A stretch of 57,214 nucleotides of DNA. Source: Bacteroidota bacterium (lineage in GTDB: Bacteria; Bacteroidota; Bacteroidia; UKL13-3). The notes beneath the pieces were generated by a model that was not told where the DNA came from, did no database searches, and was given only the letters and a program-made list of their open reading frames with translations. How positions within the stretch are numbered: the first letter of the stretch is position 1; each line of letters opens with the position of its first letter. Below, piece after piece: positions 54,573 to 57,214 of the stretch. The stretch spans positions 1-57,214 of the forward strand of contig JAIXSO010000072.1 in NCBI GenBank assembly GCA_027484685.1, given 5' to 3'. Position numbers and translations under genes: made by a program.

Positions 54573-57214
54573 ATGAAAAAAACATTTACAAATTTAGGTA
54601 GATATCATTTATTGATGTTCCTCTTATTGATGATTGGTGTTGAATTTACCTATGCGGTTGAAAATGGCGCTCCATGGGAGAAGAAATTTAACCAAGACGC
54701 AGAAGTAAAATCAATGCGATCGCAAAACATGAAGCATTTTAGAAATGCAAACGGAACCTTCACAGCTTTCACCGCTTCGGGTTCAATCCACTACAAAGTT
54801 GGTAACGAATGGTATGATATCAATAACAAAATTATTGAAAATAATACTGGAATTCATACCAATAAAATATTTACTAATTCAACTAATAACTTTAAAACAT
54901 TCTATCCAAACAATCCATTTACTCAAAGTGTTTTGGTAGATTACAATGGTTATAGCTTTGAAGAAAGAGTTACTTCTATTAGTTTTCTTGATGCAAATAA
55001 TAAAGTTGTTTTAACTTTACCAATAGTTGGTAATATTTCACCAAGAATAATTGGAAATCAAATTATTTATAAAAATGTTTATAAAAATGTAGATTTACAA
55101 TACACACAAAATAATGATGGAAAAAAATTAGAATTGGTAATTAATTCAAAATCTTTTTTAAATATTATACCTGCTAAAGCTGTGAAAATAGCTATTAATG
55201 AAATTGTAAATTTGCCAAATGGTTTTAAAGCAAAAAAAACAATTAATGGAATAGAACTTTCAAAAAACGGGGTAGTTGAAGTTTCGTACCCAAATCCTGT
55301 TGCAATTGAAACTATGAATTCTTCAAAAAGTTATACCAACGAAAATGAATTGGCTTCAAATGGAGAAATTTCTTACAGCCAAACTTCAACTGGTTTAATT
55401 GTTTCTTCTGCCTTTGATATTAATTGGATAAAAGACAATAATAGAAATTTTCCTGTTAAACTAGATCCTACTTCTAATTATGGTCCCTTTGCAGTAGCCA
55501 TGGCTACCGGTAGAATGAATACAGCCACTGGCGCAAAAGCTGATGGATTTTTACGTTTAGCAGGTGCAAATAGCTTTACTTGGACTAAATTTAATATTGC
55601 AGGGTTAGCTTCTACTGGGATTACATCAGTAGATACTGTTAAATATTGGGGTTACCATTATACCACCACAGGTTTGGATAAAATTGTAAAAATTGCAGGA
55701 TTAGGAAATGTAGATCCAGTGTCAGCTCTTAATACAGCTATTGTTTCTCAAATTAACACTGGTCCTAATTATAATAATAGTTATATTTTTGGAGGTGCTT
55801 CATTTCAATGGAGAACAGATACATTAAATAAATCTTTATCTGATACGGCTGTATTTAATAGTATTTCTAGAGGTTGGTTTGGAATAGGAATGGTGTATTT
55901 GTCTGGAAATGCTACATTTATGTATCACCATGGTTGGAATGGTACTATAGGTCTTATTAATTACTTGGAGGTTGTTTACCAAACTGCTCCTTGTACTAAT
56001 CCGGTTGTGGCTGGAACAGTTACTGGTAATAATTTAGTTTGTGGCGGTCAAACTACTAATTTAAGCTTGGTTGGTGCTTCTGTTGGTACTGGTGTTACTT
56101 ATCAATGGTTTTCATCATTAGATAGTATTACATGGACTAGCGTAGTTTCTGCAACATCTCCAGCATTCTCTCCAGTTATTTCACTCGATTCAATTTATTA
56201 CCGTTGTGAGGTTATTTGTAGTTCAGGTACTCCTGCATATACTCCAGGGTACAAAGTTAGGGCTGATATAGTTAGAATTACCCCTTCAAGCCCATACATA
56301 GAAGGATTTGAATCAATTGTTGCAAATAATGAATTGCCTAATTGTATGGCTGCTACTGGTTTAGGTACTACCACCCTTACCTACACTGCCGCAGCAGGTA
56401 CTTATAATCGTGCAGCAAGAACTGGTTCTAAGTACGGTTCGTTTAGATATGGATGTAATGATTTCTTTTTTACTAAAGGCATTTATTTAAATGCAAGTTC
56501 TACTTATTCATTCTCTACTTGGTTTGTTACTGACGGATTTACTGGAAGTTGGGATTCAGTGGCTCTTTACGTTGCTACTGCTCCAAATGCTGCTTCGGCA
56601 ACCTTATTACCAGGCACAACAATTATTCAACCATCAAATACCACGTATCAACAATTAGTTGGTTCATTTACTCCAACCACTTCTGGTGTATACCGCTTTG
56701 CTGTTAAAGTAAGAGATGCTGGTATTCCTTGGTATTTATCAATTGATGATATTAGGGTAGAATTGGCGTTACCTCCAACTGTTCAAACAGGTACAAAAGC
56801 AAATGTTACAACATCAAGCGCAACATTAGGTGGCAATATTTCTTCTAATGGCGGTGCTTTAGTAACCGCAAGTGGAATAGTTATAGGAACAAGTCCAGCC
56901 CCAACAAGAGGTGCTTTTGGTGTAGTTGATTCTGCTACTAATCCATTAGTAGGAAATGGTACTTTTAATGTAAACGTAGCTGGCTTATTAACTGCAACTA
57001 CTTATTACTATAGAGCTTATGCTGAAAATCCTTTAGGTATTTCTTATGGACCTGATAGTACATTTACCACTAATTCATCGGCTGTAGTACCTACGGTTTT
57101 AAGAATTCCTGCAACCAATGTACAAGGTTTAAGCGCCACAGTTGGAGGTAATATTACTTCTGATGGTGGATCTACAGTTACTGCCAGTGGAATAGTTTAT
57201 GCAACTACAAATAA
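54573..57214 (+). CDS. N-terminal part of a fourth giant secreted protein (runs off the window)
   Basis: The frame is open from ATG 54573 to the window end (880 codons, no stop). A signal peptide (about 1-28, ending FTYA) precedes VENGAPWEKKFNQD and FRNANGTFTAFTASGSIHYK; a beta-rich region with NVYKNVDLQYTQNNDGKKLE follows, reaching about residue 465. Next are an Ig/PKD-like domain (about 476-552; NNLVCGGQTTNLSL...VTYQWFSS, YYRCEVIC), a MAM-like domain (about 572-730; EGFESI...WYLSIDDIRVE), and fibronectin-like repeats starting at about 733: PTVQTGTKANVTTSSATLGG, then a second unit with SATVGGNITSDGG and TASGIVYAT. It continues beyond the window, so the T9SS sorting domain cannot be seen. Probable surface protein of the same cluster, different in N-terminal architecture. 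Confidence 0.85.
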   Translation, partial: MKKTFTNLGRYHLLMFLLLMIGVEFTYAVENGAPWEKKFNQDAEVKSMRSQNMKHFRNANGTFTAFTASGSIHYKVGNEWYDINNKIIENNTGIHTNKIFTNSTNNFKTFYPNNPFTQSVLVDYNGYSFEERVTSISFLDANNKVVLTLPIVGNISPRIIGNQIIYKNVYKNVDLQYTQNNDGKKLELVINSKSFLNIIPAKAVKIAINEIVNLPNGFKAKKTINGIELSKNGVVEVSYPNPVAIETMNSSKSYTNENELASNGEISYSQTSTGLIVSSAFDINWIKDNNRNFPVKLDPTSNYGPFAVAMATGRMNTATGAKADGFLRLAGANSFTWTKFNIAGLASTGITSVDTVKYWGYHYTTTGLDKIVKIAGLGNVDPVSALNTAIVSQINTGPNYNNSYIFGGASFQWRTDTLNKSLSDTAVFNSISRGWFGIGMVYLSGNATFMYHHGWNGTIGLINYLEVVYQTAPCTNPVVAGTVTGNNLVCGGQTTNLSLVGASVGTGVTYQWFSSLDSITWTSVVSATSPAFSPVISLDSIYYRCEVICSSGTPAYTPGYKVRADIVRITPSSPYIEGFESIVANNELPNCMAATGLGTTTLTYTAAAGTYNRAARTGSKYGSFRYGCNDFFFTKGIYLNASSTYSFSTWFVTDGFTGSWDSVALYVATAPNAASATLLPGTTIIQPSNTTYQQLVGSFTPTTSGVYRFAVKVRDAGIPWYLSIDDIRVELALPPTVQTGTKANVTTSSATLGGNISSNGGALVTASGIVIGTSPAPTRGAFGVVDSATNPLVGNGTFNVNVAGLLTATTYYYRAYAENPLGISYGPDSTFTTNSSAVVPTVLRIPATNVQGLSATVGGNITSDGGSTVTASGIVYATTN

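Noticed and set aside
27148-57214. T9SS machinery or gliding motility genes near the cargo cluster.
   Set aside because: No por/gld/spr-type component was recognised; only cargo proteins with sorting domains are present.

Overview
The window is AT-rich, gene-dense DNA of a Bacteroidota bacterium. The main evidence is four or more secreted proteins ending in a type IX secretion (T9SS) C-terminal sorting domain (PNPF/PNPA motif plus a short beta-sandwich). Split proton-translocating transhydrogenase genes, a LuxE-like acyl ligase, few Shine-Dalgarno sites and short A/T-rich leaders agree with this. No genus can be named from the sequence alone. No tRNA, rRNA, CRISPR array or transposase was seen.

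Layout. 1-6.4 kb is mostly housekeeping: pyruvate dehydrogenase E2 (pdhC), an orphan LuxE-like acyl-protein synthetase whose 5' end overlaps a divergent lipoprotein gene, a tiny poly-aspartate protein, a histone-deacetylase-family hydrolase, then the pnt operon. 5.3-9.0 kb carries pntAA, pntAB and pntB, each junction interrupted by a four-helix-bundle gene of the 23S rRNA intervening-sequence (S23) type, enclosed in terminal inverted repeats. 9.1-11.1 kb is a zero-gap pair, an ABC/AAA ATPase plus an HNH-like protein. It resembles a PtuA/PtuB (Septu) anti-phage module, but the HNH half lacks most zinc-binding cysteines. 11.8-18.4 kb is a tight seven-gene run: T9SS cargo protein, membrane protein with winged-helix regulator, two partly homogenised paralogues, a pentameric ligand-gated ion channel homologue, and a T9SS subtilisin-like protease.

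18.4-26.5 kb returns to metabolism: slyD, pyruvate carboxylase, a MscS channel, a Glu/Leu/Phe/Val dehydrogenase and anmK. The mscS/dehydrogenase junction has an ORF-less inverted-repeat element built like the pnt cassettes. 27.1-57.2 kb is a cluster of giant surface proteins (2016, 2305 and 4258 residues, and a fourth running off the end). They are assembled from shared blocks: MAM-like N-terminal domains, a common ~110-residue domain, parallel beta-helix modules, Ig-like, CARDB-like and IPT/TIG domains, and T9SS sorting domains. Strong intrinsic terminators separate them. Two or more upstream regions share a conserved motif, suggesting common control.

The items most worth follow-up are the inverted-repeat/S23 cassettes placed exactly between codons of a polycistronic operon, the zinc-less HNH/ATPase pair, and the ion-channel operon.
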